From NCBI RefSeq assembly GCF_004681965.1, contig NZ_SMLL01000003.1, positions 678,704 through 742,703 of the forward strand: a stretch of 64,000 nt of DNA, in the 5' to 3' direction. The DNA comes from Ramlibacter rhizophilus (GTDB lineage Bacteria; Pseudomonadota; Gammaproteobacteria; Burkholderiales; Burkholderiaceae_C). The notes below the pieces were generated by a model. That model ran no database searches. It saw only the letters and a program-made list of their open reading frames with translations, and was not told where the DNA came from. The translations under genes and the position numbers were made by a program. Position 1 is the first letter of the stretch. Every line of letters starts with the position of its first letter. This document shows, in pieces, positions 10,494-23,759 of the stretch.

Positions 10494-11281
10494 ACCCGGC
10501 GCGCATCGACCTCATCCAGTCACGCGACAACGCCTGGCTCAAGCAGCTGCGGCGCATCGCGCAGGACGCGAATGCCTACCGGCGCGCGGGGCAGGTCTGG
10601 CTGGAGGGCGAGCACCTGTGCCGGGCCGCCCTGGCGCGTGGCGTCCAGCCCGAGACCGCCGTCTTCGCGGAGAGCGCATGGGCGCGCGAGGCGGGCCAGT
10701 GGGCGCTCGGGGCCGCCCGCATCGTGGTCCTGCCCGATCCGCTCTTCGCCGGCATCAGCGGGCTGGAATCGCCCGCGTCCATCGGCTTCGTGCTGCCACT
10801 GGCGCCCCATCCGGCCATCGATCCGCAGGCGCCCTCGGTGGTGCTGGACCGCCTGCAGGACGCCGGCAACGTCGGCGCCATCCTGCGCTGCGCGTCGGCC
10901 TTCGGCTTCGGCCAGGTGATCGCGCTCAAGGGCACCGCTGCCCTCTGGTCGCCCAAGGTGCTGCGCGCGGGCATGGGCGCGCACTTCGGGCTGAGCCTGG
11001 TGGATGCGGCGGACCCGCAGGCCCTGGACGCTTTGGGCGTTCCGCTGCTCGTGACCAGCTCGCACCGCGGCCAGTTCCTGCACGAAGCCCAGGCCCGGCT
11101 GCCCTGGCCCTGCGCCTGGGTGTTCGGCCACGAAGGGCAGGGCGTCTCGGCCGCGCTGGAGGTGCGCGCGGCGGCGGCCGTGCGCATCGTGCAGCCCGGT
11201 GGAGAGGAGTCGCTCAACGTGGCGACGGCCGCCGCGATCTGCCTGCACGCGAGCGCCGCCGGGCGCGCGATCGCCGGCTGA
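10490..11281 (+). CDS. SpoU-type (TrmH family) RNA 2'-O-methyltransferase
   Basis: A 263-residue SPOUT methyltransferase, probably acting on 23S rRNA. It starts with GTG at 10490, overlapping the rnhB stop (GTGA). The N-terminal substrate-binding part (about 1-100) is followed by the three SpoU motifs: [29 protein letters not shown] and [13 protein letters not shown], which form the knotted SAM site. The exact nucleotide modified cannot be read from sequence; RlmB-like or TsnR-like members differ mainly in the N-terminal domain. It is the last gene of the long envelope operon. Confidence 0.88.
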   Translation: MNPARIDLIQSRDNAWLKQLRRIAQDANAYRRAGQVWLEGEHLCRAALARGVQPETAVFAESAWAREAGQWALGAARIVVLPDPLFAGISGLESPASIGFVLPLAPHPAIDPQAPSVVLDRLQDAGNVGAILRCASAFGFGQVIALKGTAALWSPKVLRAGMGAHFGLSLVDAADPQALDALGVPLLVTSSHRGQFLHEAQARLPWPCAWVFGHEGQGVSAALEVRAAAAVRIVQPGGEESLNVATAAAICLHASAAGRAIAG

Positions 11282-11368
11282 ATCTTCTCGGGACGATCAG
11301 GGTGGTTTTCCCCAAGTCGTTGATTGTTATCGACTTTGTGCCATAGAATCTTCTCGACAATCTTCTCA
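11281..11368 (+). promoter_or_regulatory. Promoter with direct repeats before the HipA/YjjJ-like gene
   Basis: The intergenic space holds three near-identical 10-mers: AATCTTCTCG at 11281-11290 and 11347-11356, and AATCTTCTCA at 11359-11368. The last two are spaced 12 bp start to start. A sigma-70-like promoter can be drawn: TTGATT at 11320-11325 and TAGAAT at 11344-11349, with an 18-bp spacer. The repeats flank and follow the -10 region, so they may be operator sites for the downstream protein, which has its own helix-turn-helix. The operator role is inference. Confidence 0.5.
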
Positions 11369-11379
11369 AGGAGGCTGTC

Positions 11380-12768
11380 GTGGAAGCACATGCGGACCTG
11401 AGCAAGCTGCGCCTCGCCTTGGCGCGGTGGGTGCCCGCGTCCGCCGGCGCCCTGGCGCAGGCCCTGCAGGTCAGCGTTCCCACCGTCCACCGCATGCTGC
11501 AGGCCTTGCCAGCCGGCGAGCTGCACACGGCGGGCAAGGCGCGCCGCACGCGCTACGGCTTGAAGCGTGCGCTCCGGGGCGGGCAGGGCGAATGGCCCGT
11601 GTATGCCATCGACGCCGCAGGGCAGGCGCACGAGGCCGGGCGGCTGGTCCTGCTCCGACCGGACCGCAGCTGGCTCGACCTGAAACCCAGTGGCTGGCCC
11701 GTGCCCGACGAGGCACGCGGCGGCTGGTGGCCCGGCCTGCCGTATCCGGTCCTGGACATGCGCCCGCAGGGCTACATGGGTCGGCTGTTCGCGCGCGCCG
11801 AGCATGAGCAGCTCGGCGTCGCGCCCGACCCGCGCGCATGGACGGATGACGACGTGCTTCACGTCCTGCTGCAGCGGGGCAGCGACGCCAGCGGCAACCT
11901 CGTCATCGGCGATGTGGCCTTTCGCGCCTGGCAGCGCAGCCGGCGGGACGCCGCGCCGCCGCTGGAAGCTGGCCAGACGGCGCAGGCCTATGCCCGCCTG
12001 GCCGAGCAGGCGGTCACCGTCGGCGTGCCCGGATCGAGCGCGGCGGGCGAGTTCCCGAAGTTCGCCGCGCGCCGCCTCGCACCTGAAGGCAGGGACAGCG
12101 ACACGCCCCACGTGCTGGTGAAGTTCTCGGGCGCCGACGACTCGCCCGCCGTGCGGAGATGGTCCGACCTCCTGGTCTGCGAGCACCTGGCCCTGGCGCA
12201 CATGCGCGCGCTGCCGGGCGTGCTGGCGGCGCGCAGCCGCATCCTCGCGCACGCCGGCCGCACCTTCCTGGAGGTCGAGCGTTTCGATCGCCACGGCGAG
12301 TTCGGTCGCAGCCCGCTCGCGACGCTGGACAGCCTCAACGCGGCCCTGATCGGCATGCACGTGAGCGACTGGAGCGCCGTCGCGCGACACCTGGCGGCCG
12401 AGCACCTGATCGCGGGCGAGGACGTGCTGCGCCTGCAGCGCCTCTGGTGGTTCGGCCGCCTGATCGCCAACACCGACATGCACGCCGGCAACCTGAGCTT
12501 CCGCCCCCACGCGGGTCGGCTCGAACTGGCACCCGCCTACGACATGCTGCCCATGCTGCAGGCGCCGCTGCCCGGTGGCGAGGCGCCCACGCGGGAATTC
12601 GATCCGCCGCTGCCCCTGCCGGGCGAGCGCACGGCCTGGCACGAGGCCTGCCGGGTCGCCCTGGATTTCTGGGAAGCCGCCGCGCAGGACACCCGGATCA
12701 GCGCGCCGTTCCGTACGGAATGCGAGCGCGCCGCCTCCGCCTTGCGCCGCGCCTCCAGCGTGGCGTGA
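11380..12768 (+). CDS. HipA-family serine/threonine kinase with N-terminal helix-turn-helix (YjjJ-like)
   Basis: A 462-residue protein starting at GTG 11380 behind a strong AAGGAGG site (11368-11374). Residues about 20-45 (AGALAQALQVSVPTVHRML) look like a helix-turn-helix. The C-terminal half has HipA kinase landmarks: glycine-rich loop GSSAAGEFPKF (218-228), the ATP-contact lysine in VLVKFS (K248), the catalytic loop NTDMHAGN (364-371) and the metal segment PAYDML (385-390). The architecture matches E. coli YjjJ (also called HipH), a HipA relative with no separate HipB partner gene. No small antitoxin gene is seen beside it. Substrate and toxicity are unknown here. Confidence 0.85.
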   Translation: MEAHADLSKLRLALARWVPASAGALAQALQVSVPTVHRMLQALPAGELHTAGKARRTRYGLKRALRGGQGEWPVYAIDAAGQAHEAGRLVLLRPDRSWLDLKPSGWPVPDEARGGWWPGLPYPVLDMRPQGYMGRLFARAEHEQLGVAPDPRAWTDDDVLHVLLQRGSDASGNLVIGDVAFRAWQRSRRDAAPPLEAGQTAQAYARLAEQAVTVGVPGSSAAGEFPKFAARRLAPEGRDSDTPHVLVKFSGADDSPAVRRWSDLLVCEHLALAHMRALPGVLAARSRILAHAGRTFLEVERFDRHGEFGRSPLATLDSLNAALIGMHVSDWSAVARHLAAEHLIAGEDVLRLQRLWWFGRLIANTDMHAGNLSFRPHAGRLELAPAYDMLPMLQAPLPGGEAPTREFDPPLPLPGERTAWHEACRVALDFWEAAAQDTRISAPFRTECERAASALRRASSVA

Positions 12769-12805
12769 CGAGCTTTCCGGCGGCAGCGCCGATGAGGCCC
12801 AAGGC

Positions 12806-12904
12806 TATAATCGGCGGCTTTCCCGCAAATCCGTACGCCTAGCGCAGCCCCCGCCAATCCCTGAACAAAAGCGGCTTCGAGCCCACGCTCTTTCGAGCGG
12901 CTCG
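12806..12904 (+). promoter_or_regulatory. carA promoter -10 and leader hairpin
   Basis: A perfect -10 box TATAAT is at 12806-12811; no good -35 is visible at the right distance. In the transcribed leader, CGAGCC at 12878-12883 pairs with GGCTCG at 12899-12904, and inside it GCTC (12887-12890) pairs with GAGC (12895-12898) across a TTTC loop, with a three-base bulge. The hairpin ends about 30 bases before the ribosome site of carA. No T-run follows, so it is not an ordinary terminator. A role in pyrimidine or arginine control is only a guess. Confidence 0.5.
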
Positions 12905-12945
12905 ACGCGCGTTTGGGCGTACCCGTCAATCATTCGGAGAACCCA

Positions 12946-14115
12946 GTGCTTTTGTCTCAACAGGCCTCGCAGCCTTCCGCCATCCTGGCGCTCGCGGACG
13001 GCACGGTCTTTGTTGGCAATTCGATCGGAGCCACCGGCTCCACCACCGGCGAAGTCGTCTTCAACACCTCGCTCACCGGTTACCAGGAAATCCTCACCGA
13101 CCCCAGCTACGCGCGGCAGATCGTGACGCTCACGTACCCGCACATCGGCAACTACGGAGTCAACGAGGAGGACGTCGAAGCCGCCAAGGTCCATGCCGCG
13201 GGCCTCATCATCCGCGACCTGCCGCTCATCGCCTCCAACTTCCGCGAGACGCTCACGCTGTCTGCGTACCTGCAGCGCGAAGGCACCGTGGGCATCAGCG
13301 ACATCGACACCCGCAAGCTCACGCGCATCCTGCGCGAAAAGGGGGCGCAGAACGGCTGCATCCTGGCGCTTCCGGCCGGCCAGGAGGTCACTCCCGCGCA
13401 CCTCGAGGAGGCCGTCGCCCAGGCCCGGCAGGCGCCGGCCATGAACGGCCAGGACCTCGCCAAGGTCGTCTCCGCCACCCGGCCCTACGAGTGGACCGAG
13501 ACCGAGTGGCAGCTCGGAAGCGGCTACGGCAAGCTGGAGAACCCCCGCTACCACGTGGTCGCCTTCGACTACGGCGTCAAGAAGAACATCCTGCGCATGC
13601 TGGCCGAGCGCGGCTGCAAGGTGACCGTGGTGCCCGCGCAGACGTCCGCCGCGGAGGTGCGCAAGCTCAGCCCGGACGGTGTCTTCCTCTCCAACGGTCC
13701 CGGTGACCCGGAACCCTGCGACTACGCCATCGAAGCCACGCGCGAGCTGATCGAGGACGGCTACCCCACCTTCGGCATCTGCCTGGGCCACCAGCTCATG
13801 GCGCTCGCCTCGGGCGCCAGGACCTTCAAGATGAAGTTCGGCCACCACGGGGCCAACCACCCGGTCAAGGACCTGGACAACGGCCGCGTTTCCATCACCA
13901 GCCAGAACCACGGCTTCGCGGTGGACGAGAAGACGCTGCCCGCCAATGTCCGCCCCACGCACGTGAGCCTCTTCGACGGCACCCTGCAGGGGCTGGCCCG
14001 CACCGACAAGCCCGCCTTCTGCTTCCAGGGCCACCCCGAAGCCTCGCCGGGCCCCCATGACATCGGCTACCTGTTCGACAAGTTCACGGGCCTGATGGAC
14101 CAAGCCAAGAAATAA
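12946..14115 (+). CDS. carA: Carbamoyl-phosphate synthase small (glutaminase) subunit
   Basis: A 389-residue subunit that hydrolyses glutamine and passes ammonia to CarB for carbamoyl phosphate, used in arginine and pyrimidine synthesis. The class I amidotransferase site is complete: nucleophile Cys in [10 protein letters not shown], His and Glu in [11 protein letters not shown], plus [10 protein letters not shown]. The GTG start at 12946 has a CGGAGA ribosome site at 12935-12940; a TTG at 12913 in frame would add 11 residues but has no site. Six bases separate it from carB. Confidence 0.96.
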   Translation: MLLSQQASQPSAILALADGTVFVGNSIGATGSTTGEVVFNTSLTGYQEILTDPSYARQIVTLTYPHIGNYGVNEEDVEAAKVHAAGLIIRDLPLIASNFRETLTLSAYLQREGTVGISDIDTRKLTRILREKGAQNGCILALPAGQEVTPAHLEEAVAQARQAPAMNGQDLAKVVSATRPYEWTETEWQLGSGYGKLENPRYHVVAFDYGVKKNILRMLAERGCKVTVVPAQTSAAEVRKLSPDGVFLSNGPGDPEPCDYAIEATRELIEDGYPTFGICLGHQLMALASGARTFKMKFGHHGANHPVKDLDNGRVSITSQNHGFAVDEKTLPANVRPTHVSLFDGTLQGLARTDKPAFCFQGHPEASPGPHDIGYLFDKFTGLMDQAKK

Positions 14116-14120
14116 AGCCC

Positions 14121-17387
<3,267 letters not shown>

Positions 17388-17423
17388 GCCCACCCCACCC
17401 CGGGGCGGCCCATCCGCCTTGGG

Positions 17424-17475
17424 CATAATCGTGCGAACGCACCGCCGGTTGGCAACGACCGGCGGTTTCGCTTTT
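17424..17475 (+). promoter_or_regulatory. greA promoter-like -10 and terminator-like leader hairpin
   Basis: CATAAT at 17424-17429 resembles a -10 box. It is followed by a perfect 9-bp inverted repeat, ACCGCCGGT (17441-17449) and ACCGGCGGT (17458-17466), then TTCGCTTTT. The hairpin could simply terminate carB transcription. Because it lies downstream of the -10 box, it could also end transcripts started just upstream, giving a short leader RNA before greA, as is known for the E. coli greA leader RNA GraL. Which of the two applies cannot be decided from sequence. Confidence 0.55.
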
Positions 17476-17497
17476 GAACCTGATAACTGCAAGAGAC

Positions 17498-17977
17498 ATG
17501 GCCACCACCATCCCCCTCACCAAGCGCGGCGCCGAGAAGCTCAAGGCCGAGCTGCATCGGCTGAAGACCGTGGACCGCCCGGCGGTGATCGCCGCCATTT
17601 CCGAAGCGCGCGCCCAGGGCGACCTGTCGGAGAACGCCGAGTACGACGCCGCCAAGGACCGCCAGGGCTTCATCGAAGGGCGCATCCAGGAGATCGAGGG
17701 CAAGCTCGCGGCCGCGCGGGTCATCGACCCGTCCGACCTGGACGCGGGGGGCAAGGTGGTGTTCGGCGCCACGGTGGACCTGGAAGAGGAAGCCAGCGGC
17801 GAGCAGGTCACCTACCAGATCGTGGGCGAGGACGAGGCCGACCTGAAGGAGGGCCTGATCAACGTGTCCAGCCCCATTGCCCGCGCGCTCATCGGCAAGG
17901 AAGAGGGCGACACCGCCGAAGTGCAGGCGCCCGGCGGGCTCAAGCACTACGAGATCATCGCCGTCCGCTACGCCTGA
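17498..17977 (+). CDS. greA: Transcription elongation factor GreA
   Basis: A 159-residue factor that rescues backtracked RNA polymerase by stimulating cleavage of the nascent RNA. N terminus [19 protein letters not shown] begins the coiled coil (to about residue 75) with the acidic tip region [15 protein letters not shown], which carries the conserved acidic residues. The C-terminal FKBP-like domain includes [12 protein letters not shown] and [13 protein letters not shown] [15 protein letters not shown] 17498 was chosen over an upstream in-frame TTG at 17474, because it gives the family length and has AAGAGA just before it. Its stop codon overlaps the first bases of a repeat element. Confidence 0.96.
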   Translation: MATTIPLTKRGAEKLKAELHRLKTVDRPAVIAAISEARAQGDLSENAEYDAAKDRQGFIEGRIQEIEGKLAAARVIDPSDLDAGGKVVFGATVDLEEEASGEQVTYQIVGEDEADLKEGLINVSSPIARALIGKEEGDTAEVQAPGGLKHYEIIAVRYA

Positions 17978-18096
17978 AGGTGTGAATGAACCTGCTGCGC
18001 GTCCCGATCTGGCGCCTGCGCTTCTCGCCGTACGCTCGTACGGCTGCGATGCTCCGCGCCACCTCGGGCCGCTCGCTGCGGTTCCTTCACGCCTTC
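17976..18096. repeat. 121-bp element with terminal inverted repeats, copy 1
   Basis: This stretch is the reverse complement of 33169-33289, at exactly the same length with about eight mismatches by eye (about 93% identity). It is bounded by GAAGGTGTGAA (17976-17986) and TTCACGCCTTC (18086-18096), a nearly perfect 11-bp terminal inverted repeat. An inner palindrome CCGTACG..CGTACGG is present. The left end overlaps the greA stop codon. It has no gene of its own, so it looks like a miniature non-autonomous mobile element or a large REP-type repeat. Confidence 0.85.
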
Positions 18097-18102
18097 TGAA
18101 TC

Positions 18103-18510
18103 ATGGCCGCCCGCGAGCGACTGGCCCTGTTCACGGCTGCCCTGTGGTGGGGCAGCCTGAGCGCCGTCGGGTTCTGGGTCGTGCCGCTGCTGTTCGCCCA
18201 CCTGCCCAGCCCGGCCCTGGCCGGCGGCACGGCGGCCCGGCTTTTCAGTGCGCAGACCTGGGTGGCCGTCGGCTGCGCGCTCGTGCTGCTGCTGGCCACC
18301 CGCGACGCTTCTGCTTCGATGGCGAGGCCCCTCCAAGGCTTGGTGATCGCCGGCCTGCTGCTCGCACTGCTGGTGGAGTTCGGGGTGGCGCCGCGGATCG
18401 TGGCGCGCGAGAACCTGCGGGTGTGGCACTCGGTTGGGAGTGCGATGTACTTGCTGCAGTGGGTGTGCGCGGGCCTCGCGCTGTGGAGACTGGCCGGCGC
18501 GAAGGAATAA
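18103..18510 (+). CDS. DUF4149-family four-helix membrane protein
   Basis: A 135-residue integral membrane protein with about four hydrophobic helices (about 8-32, 50-67, 76-95 and 108-130). It resembles the DUF4149/TMEM205-like family commonly found beside greA, yhbY and ftsH in Burkholderiales. Landmarks are ALWWGSLSAVGFWVVPLLFA at the start and RVWHSVGSAMYLLQW late. The function is not known. It begins just six bases after the 121-bp repeat, so any co-transcription with greA must cross that element. Confidence 0.75.
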   Translation: MAARERLALFTAALWWGSLSAVGFWVVPLLFAHLPSPALAGGTAARLFSAQTWVAVGCALVLLLATRDASASMARPLQGLVIAGLLLALLVEFGVAPRIVARENLRVWHSVGSAMYLLQWVCAGLALWRLAGAKE

Positions 18511-18512
18511 AG

Positions 18513-18621
18513 CCCCTCCCCCTGTGGGGGGAGGTTGGGAGGGGGGCCTGCGGAGGCGAGAAGAAGTGGGGTCTGCGCCCGTGGCCCCCACCCCAGCCCT
18601 CCCCCAGAGGGGGAGGGGGCC
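18513..18621. repeat. Inverted pair of C/G-rich palindromic repeats between convergent genes
   Basis: Two related palindromes face each other: CCTCCCCCTGTGGGGGGAGG around 18515-18534, and a second at about 18583-18621 that begins GGCCCCCACCCCAGCC and contains CCTCCCCCAGAGGGGGAGG. Together they fill most of the space between the 3' ends of the DUF4149 gene and yhbY. The same family recurs at 26893-26971 and inside dnaX. In this convergent position the stem-loops could end transcription or protect mRNA ends from both sides. Confidence 0.75.
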
Positions 18622-18627
18622 GCGAGG

Positions 18628-19101
18628 TCAGCCCAGGCGGCCCTTCTTCACCGACTTCTGCTTGGGCTTGGCCCGCTTGACCTGCCCGCCCGGCGTGAGG
18701 CGCTGGTTGCCCAGCACGCGCACCGTCGTGACCTCCGGCCGCTGGCCGCCGCGCTTGCTGTACTTGAGGACCTTGAAATCGCGCGGGCCGGGTTTGCGGT
18801 CCTCGTCTTCGGCGCGGACCTTCTCGGGCTTGGGCCGCCAGAGGACCAGCAGCTTGCCGATGTGCTGGATGGGCGCGGCGTTCAGCTCATCGGCGAGCTC
18901 GCGGTAGATCGCCTCGCGCTGGACGCGGTCGTCGCCCAGCACGCGGATCTTGATGAGGCCGTGCGCGTTGAGCGCCGCATCGGTCTCTTTCTTGACCGCC
19001 GGCGTGAGCCCGTCGTTGCCGATCATGACCACGGGGTCGAGGTGGTGGGCTTCGGCCCGATGCGCTTTGCGCTCGGCAATGGAAAGTTCGAGGGCGGACA
19101 T
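18628..19101 (-). CDS. yhbY: YhbY-type (CRM domain) ribosome-associated RNA-binding protein
   Basis: A 157-residue protein. Residues about 1-95 form a CRM/YhbY domain: [20 protein letters not shown] (the GNDG of the RNA-binding loop), then [11 protein letters not shown] and [11 protein letters not shown]. coli YhbY, which binds pre-50S particles, ends there (97 residues). Here a basic, low-complexity tail of about 60 residues follows, ending [17 protein letters not shown]. The start at 19101 gives [14 protein letters not shown], as in the family; the frame is open upstream but would run into rlmE. It is divergent from rlmE with 34 bp between them. Confidence 0.9.
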   Translation of the reverse strand: MSALELSIAERKAHRAEAHHLDPVVMIGNDGLTPAVKKETDAALNAHGLIKIRVLGDDRVQREAIYRELADELNAAPIQHIGKLLVLWRPKPEKVRAEDEDRKPGPRDFKVLKYSKRGGQRPEVTTVRVLGNQRLTPGGQVKRAKPKQKSVKKGRLG

Positions 19102-19135
19102 AAGCCGCCTATTATCTTCTGACGCAGGAAGCGCC

Positions 19136-19798
19136 ATGAAAGTCAAAACCAAAAGCAGGAAGGTCAACAAGGCCTGGCTCAATGACCACGTCAACGACCC
19201 CTACGTCAAGCTCGCGCAGAAGGAGGGCTACAGGGCCCGCGCCGCGTACAAGCTCAAGGAGATCGACGAGGCGCTGGGCCTCATCCGCCCCGGGCAGCTG
19301 GTGGTGGACCTCGGTTCGGCGCCGGGCGCCTGGAGCCAGTACCTGCGTCGCAAGCTCTCGCCGGGCGGCGCGGCGGTGGGCGCGCTGGACGGCACCATCA
19401 TCGCGTTGGACATCCTGCCCATGGAGCCGGTCGAGGGCGTCGCCTTCCTGCTGGGCGATTTCCGCGAGCCCGAGGTGCTGGCCCGCCTGGAGGCCGCGAT
19501 GGCCGGCCGCAAGGCCGACGTGGTGGTCTCGGACATGGCGCCCAACCTCTCGGGCGTCGAATCCTCCGACGCGGCGCGCATCGCGCACCTGGTCGAGCTG
19601 GCCATCGAGTTCTCCACGGCCCACCTGAAGCCCGAGGGCGCACTGGTCACCAAGGTCTTCCACGGCAGCGGCTACAGCCAGCTGGTGAAACTGTTCAAGG
19701 AAACTTTCCGCATCGTGAAGCCTCTGAAACCCAAGGCGTCGCGGGACAAGTCTTCCGAGACCTTCTTGGTCGGCATCGGGCCGAAGCCGCCGCGCTGA
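19136..19798 (+). CDS. rlmE: 23S rRNA (uridine-2552-2'-O) methyltransferase
   Basis: A 220-residue RrmJ/FtsJ family enzyme that methylates U2552 in the ribosomal A loop at a late stage of 50S assembly. The SAM site is [15 protein letters not shown]. The K-D-K-E catalytic set can be placed: K in YKLKEID, D in [12 protein letters not shown] in [10 protein letters not shown] and E in [10 protein letters not shown]. The N terminus is lysine-rich ([15 protein letters not shown]). It precedes ftsH as in E. coli, where both belong to the heat-shock response. Confidence 0.96.
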   Translation: MKVKTKSRKVNKAWLNDHVNDPYVKLAQKEGYRARAAYKLKEIDEALGLIRPGQLVVDLGSAPGAWSQYLRRKLSPGGAAVGALDGTIIALDILPMEPVEGVAFLLGDFREPEVLARLEAAMAGRKADVVVSDMAPNLSGVESSDAARIAHLVELAIEFSTAHLKPEGALVTKVFHGSGYSQLVKLFKETFRIVKPLKPKASRDKSSETFLVGIGPKPPR

Positions 19799-19847
19799 AC
19801 CCGGGCAGTGGCTATGGGCGCTGTAGCCTTTTGGAATGGCTGCCCTG

Positions 19848-19876
19848 CTTGAAACACCTAGAATGAGCCGCAATAT
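19848..19876 (+). promoter_or_regulatory. Heat-shock (sigma-32-like) promoter of ftsH
   Basis: CTTGAAA at 19848-19854 equals the sigma-32 -35 consensus. After a 14-bp spacer, CGCAATAT at 19869-19876 matches most of the CCCCATNT -10 consensus. The same bases can also be read as a sigma-70 promoter: TTGAAA, 16 bp, CAATAT. It lies between rlmE and the TTG start of ftsH. In E. coli ftsH is under heat-shock control; here this is inferred from motif fit only. Confidence 0.6.
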
Positions 19877-19915
19877 GGCCGTTATGGCCGAAGTACTCTC
19901 TTCCCGGAGATCGCG

Positions 19916-21826
<1,911 letters not shown>

Positions 21827-21893
21827 GGCGTGCCCGGAAGGCGGGAAGGGCGCAGCAGACCGCCCCTCGCGCTCTAACAAACTGCTGCCCAAC

Positions 21894-21928
21894 GGACCCG
21901 GCATGTCACACATGCCGGGGCCGATTTT
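21894..21928 (+). terminator. Terminator-like hairpin after ftsH
   Basis: A perfect 10-bp inverted repeat, CCCGGCATGT (21897-21906) and ACATGCCGGG (21910-21919), has a three-base loop CAC and can be extended by two G-C pairs after one mismatch. It is followed by CCGATTTT. It sits 68 bp after the ftsH stop and 16 bp before the epimerase start, so it probably separates the two genes' transcripts, at least partly. The T-run is short. Confidence 0.65.
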
Positions 21929-21943
21929 CATCACACTGGGCGC

Positions 21944-22864
21944 ATGGATCTTCTGCGACTGGTGGCCGGCGAACTGCGGGCCGAAATCGTCCCGGAGGTG
22001 GGTGGTTCGCTGGCCGGCTTCTGGACCGAGGGCGGCGGGCATCGCCGCACGCACTGGGTGCGGCCGGCCGACCGGCAGTGCATCGAGCTGCGCCATCCCC
22101 TGGGCATGTCCAGCTTTCCGCTGGTGCCGTTCTGCAACCGCCTGCGCAACGGACTCGCGCGGTTCGAGGGGCGCGAGATCCGCTTTCCCTCGAACCACCC
22201 GGGCAACAACTCCCCGCATCCACTCCACGGCATCGGCTGGCAGCGCCCCTGGACGGTGGACCATGCCAGCCGGCACGCGATCGACCTGAGCCTGCAGGTG
22301 GAGGCGAGCCCGGCCTGGCCCTGGCGCTTTCTCGCGCAGCAGCGCTACGAGCTGGACGAGCGCGCGCTGAAGGTCACGGTGAGCGTGACCAACCAGGACG
22401 ATGCGGCCATGCCCGCCGGCATCGGCCACCATCCCTACTTCCCGCACCCGCCCGGCACGCGCCTGTCCGCCAACCTCGCGGCCATGTGGCGCAGCGACGA
22501 GGAGCTGCTGCCCACCGTGCTGGAGACGGGCGAGGTGGTGGACCGGCTGCGCACGGGGGCCGTGCTCGGCGAACTGGTCCTGGACAACAACTTCGTCGGC
22601 TGGGACCACGCCGCGCGCATCGACTGGCCGGCCGACGACAACGGCCCGGTGCGCAGCCTGCTGATGCGCTCGGACCCGCTGCTCGCGTACTTCGTGGTCT
22701 ACAGCCCCGCGCACGCCGACTACTTCTGCGCCGAGCCCGTGAGCCAGTGCACCGACTGGCTCAACCTCCTGCCCCGTTACGGCCGCGGCCCGGTGGGCGG
22801 CTCGCGCGTGGCGCCGGATGAGCGCCTGGCCGCCAGCTTCACCCTGCTGCCCTCGCTGACCTGA
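21944..22864 (+). CDS. Aldose 1-epimerase family protein
   Basis: A 306-residue beta-sandwich sugar mutarotase. Likely active-site residues are His in NSPHPLHGIGW, His in IGHHPYFPHP and Glu in CAEPVSQCTDWLN, the three positions conserved in galactose mutarotase-like enzymes. No signal peptide is present, so it is cytoplasmic. Members of this group act on aldose sugars or hexose-6-phosphates; the substrate here is not clear, and no sugar operon surrounds it. ATG 21944 follows the terminator-like hairpin. Confidence 0.85.
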   Translation: MDLLRLVAGELRAEIVPEVGGSLAGFWTEGGGHRRTHWVRPADRQCIELRHPLGMSSFPLVPFCNRLRNGLARFEGREIRFPSNHPGNNSPHPLHGIGWQRPWTVDHASRHAIDLSLQVEASPAWPWRFLAQQRYELDERALKVTVSVTNQDDAAMPAGIGHHPYFPHPPGTRLSANLAAMWRSDEELLPTVLETGEVVDRLRTGAVLGELVLDNNFVGWDHAARIDWPADDNGPVRSLLMRSDPLLAYFVVYSPAHADYFCAEPVSQCTDWLNLLPRYGRGPVGGSRVAPDERLAASFTLLPSLT

Positions 22865-22901
22865 AGCCTTGACGGGCGCCGGCGCCGCGCACAATCCGCG
22901 C

Positions 22902-23759
22902 ATGCACTGGCAGACCACGCGCTTTCGCATCGACCTGGGTCGCCCCCGGGTGATGGGCATCGTCAACCTCACACCCGATTCCTTCTCCGACGGCGGCCAC
23001 CTCGCCGGCCCGGCCGACGCGCTGGCGCACTGCGAGCGGCTGCTCGAGGAGGGTGCCGACATCCTCGACCTCGGTGCCGAATCCAGCCGCCCCGCCGCGG
23101 CGCCCGTGCCCCTGGAGGAAGAGCGCCGCCGCCTGCTGCCCGTGCTGCGCGAGGCGCTGCGCCTGGGCGTGGCGATCTCGGTGGACACCTACAAGCCGCA
23201 GATCATGCGCGAGGCCCTGGACCTGGGCGCGGACATCGTCAACGACATCTGGGCCCTGCGCCAGCCGGGTGCGCTGGATGCGGTGGCCGCGCACGGCGCC
23301 TGCGGCGTGTGCCTGATGCACATGCACGGCGAGCCGCGCACCATGCAGCTCGCGCCCATGGAAGGGGACCCGCTGCCCGCCGTGCGGGCGGTGCTGGCGG
23401 CCAGCACCGCGGCCCTGCAGGCGCGCGGCGTGGCGGCCGATCGCATCGCCTGGGACCCGGGCATCGGCTTCGGCAAGACGCCCGGGCAGAACTTCGCGCT
23501 GCTCGCGCGCCAGACCGCGCTGGACGCCGGTCCGCATCCGCTGCTGGTCGGCTGGTCGCGCAAGTCCTCGCTGGGCACCGTCACGGGCTGCGCGCCCGGC
23601 GAGCGGCTCGTGCCCAGCGTGGCGGCAGCCCTGCTGGCGGTGGAGCGGGGCGCGCACCTCGTGCGCGTGCACGATGTCCGCGAGACGGTCGCGGCCCTGC
23701 GCGTACGCGACGCCGTCCTAGCCCAGGCGGGCGCCCCAGCCACGACAATCGCCCCATGA
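22902..23759 (+). CDS. folP: Dihydropteroate synthase
   Basis: A 285-residue TIM-barrel enzyme that joins p-aminobenzoate and dihydropterin pyrophosphate in folate synthesis; it is the target of sulfonamides. The two family signatures are visible: [16 protein letters not shown] near the N terminus and [12 protein letters not shown]. The pterin/phosphate-binding region includes [14 protein letters not shown] and [13 protein letters not shown] 22902 gives the usual N terminus [15 protein letters not shown]; an upstream TTG at 22869 is less likely. Its stop overlaps glmM (ATGA), the pairing known from E. coli. Confidence 0.96.
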   Translation: MHWQTTRFRIDLGRPRVMGIVNLTPDSFSDGGHLAGPADALAHCERLLEEGADILDLGAESSRPAAAPVPLEEERRRLLPVLREALRLGVAISVDTYKPQIMREALDLGADIVNDIWALRQPGALDAVAAHGACGVCLMHMHGEPRTMQLAPMEGDPLPAVRAVLAASTAALQARGVAADRIAWDPGIGFGKTPGQNFALLARQTALDAGPHPLLVGWSRKSSLGTVTGCAPGERLVPSVAAALLAVERGAHLVRVHDVRETVAALRVRDAVLAQAGAPATTIAP

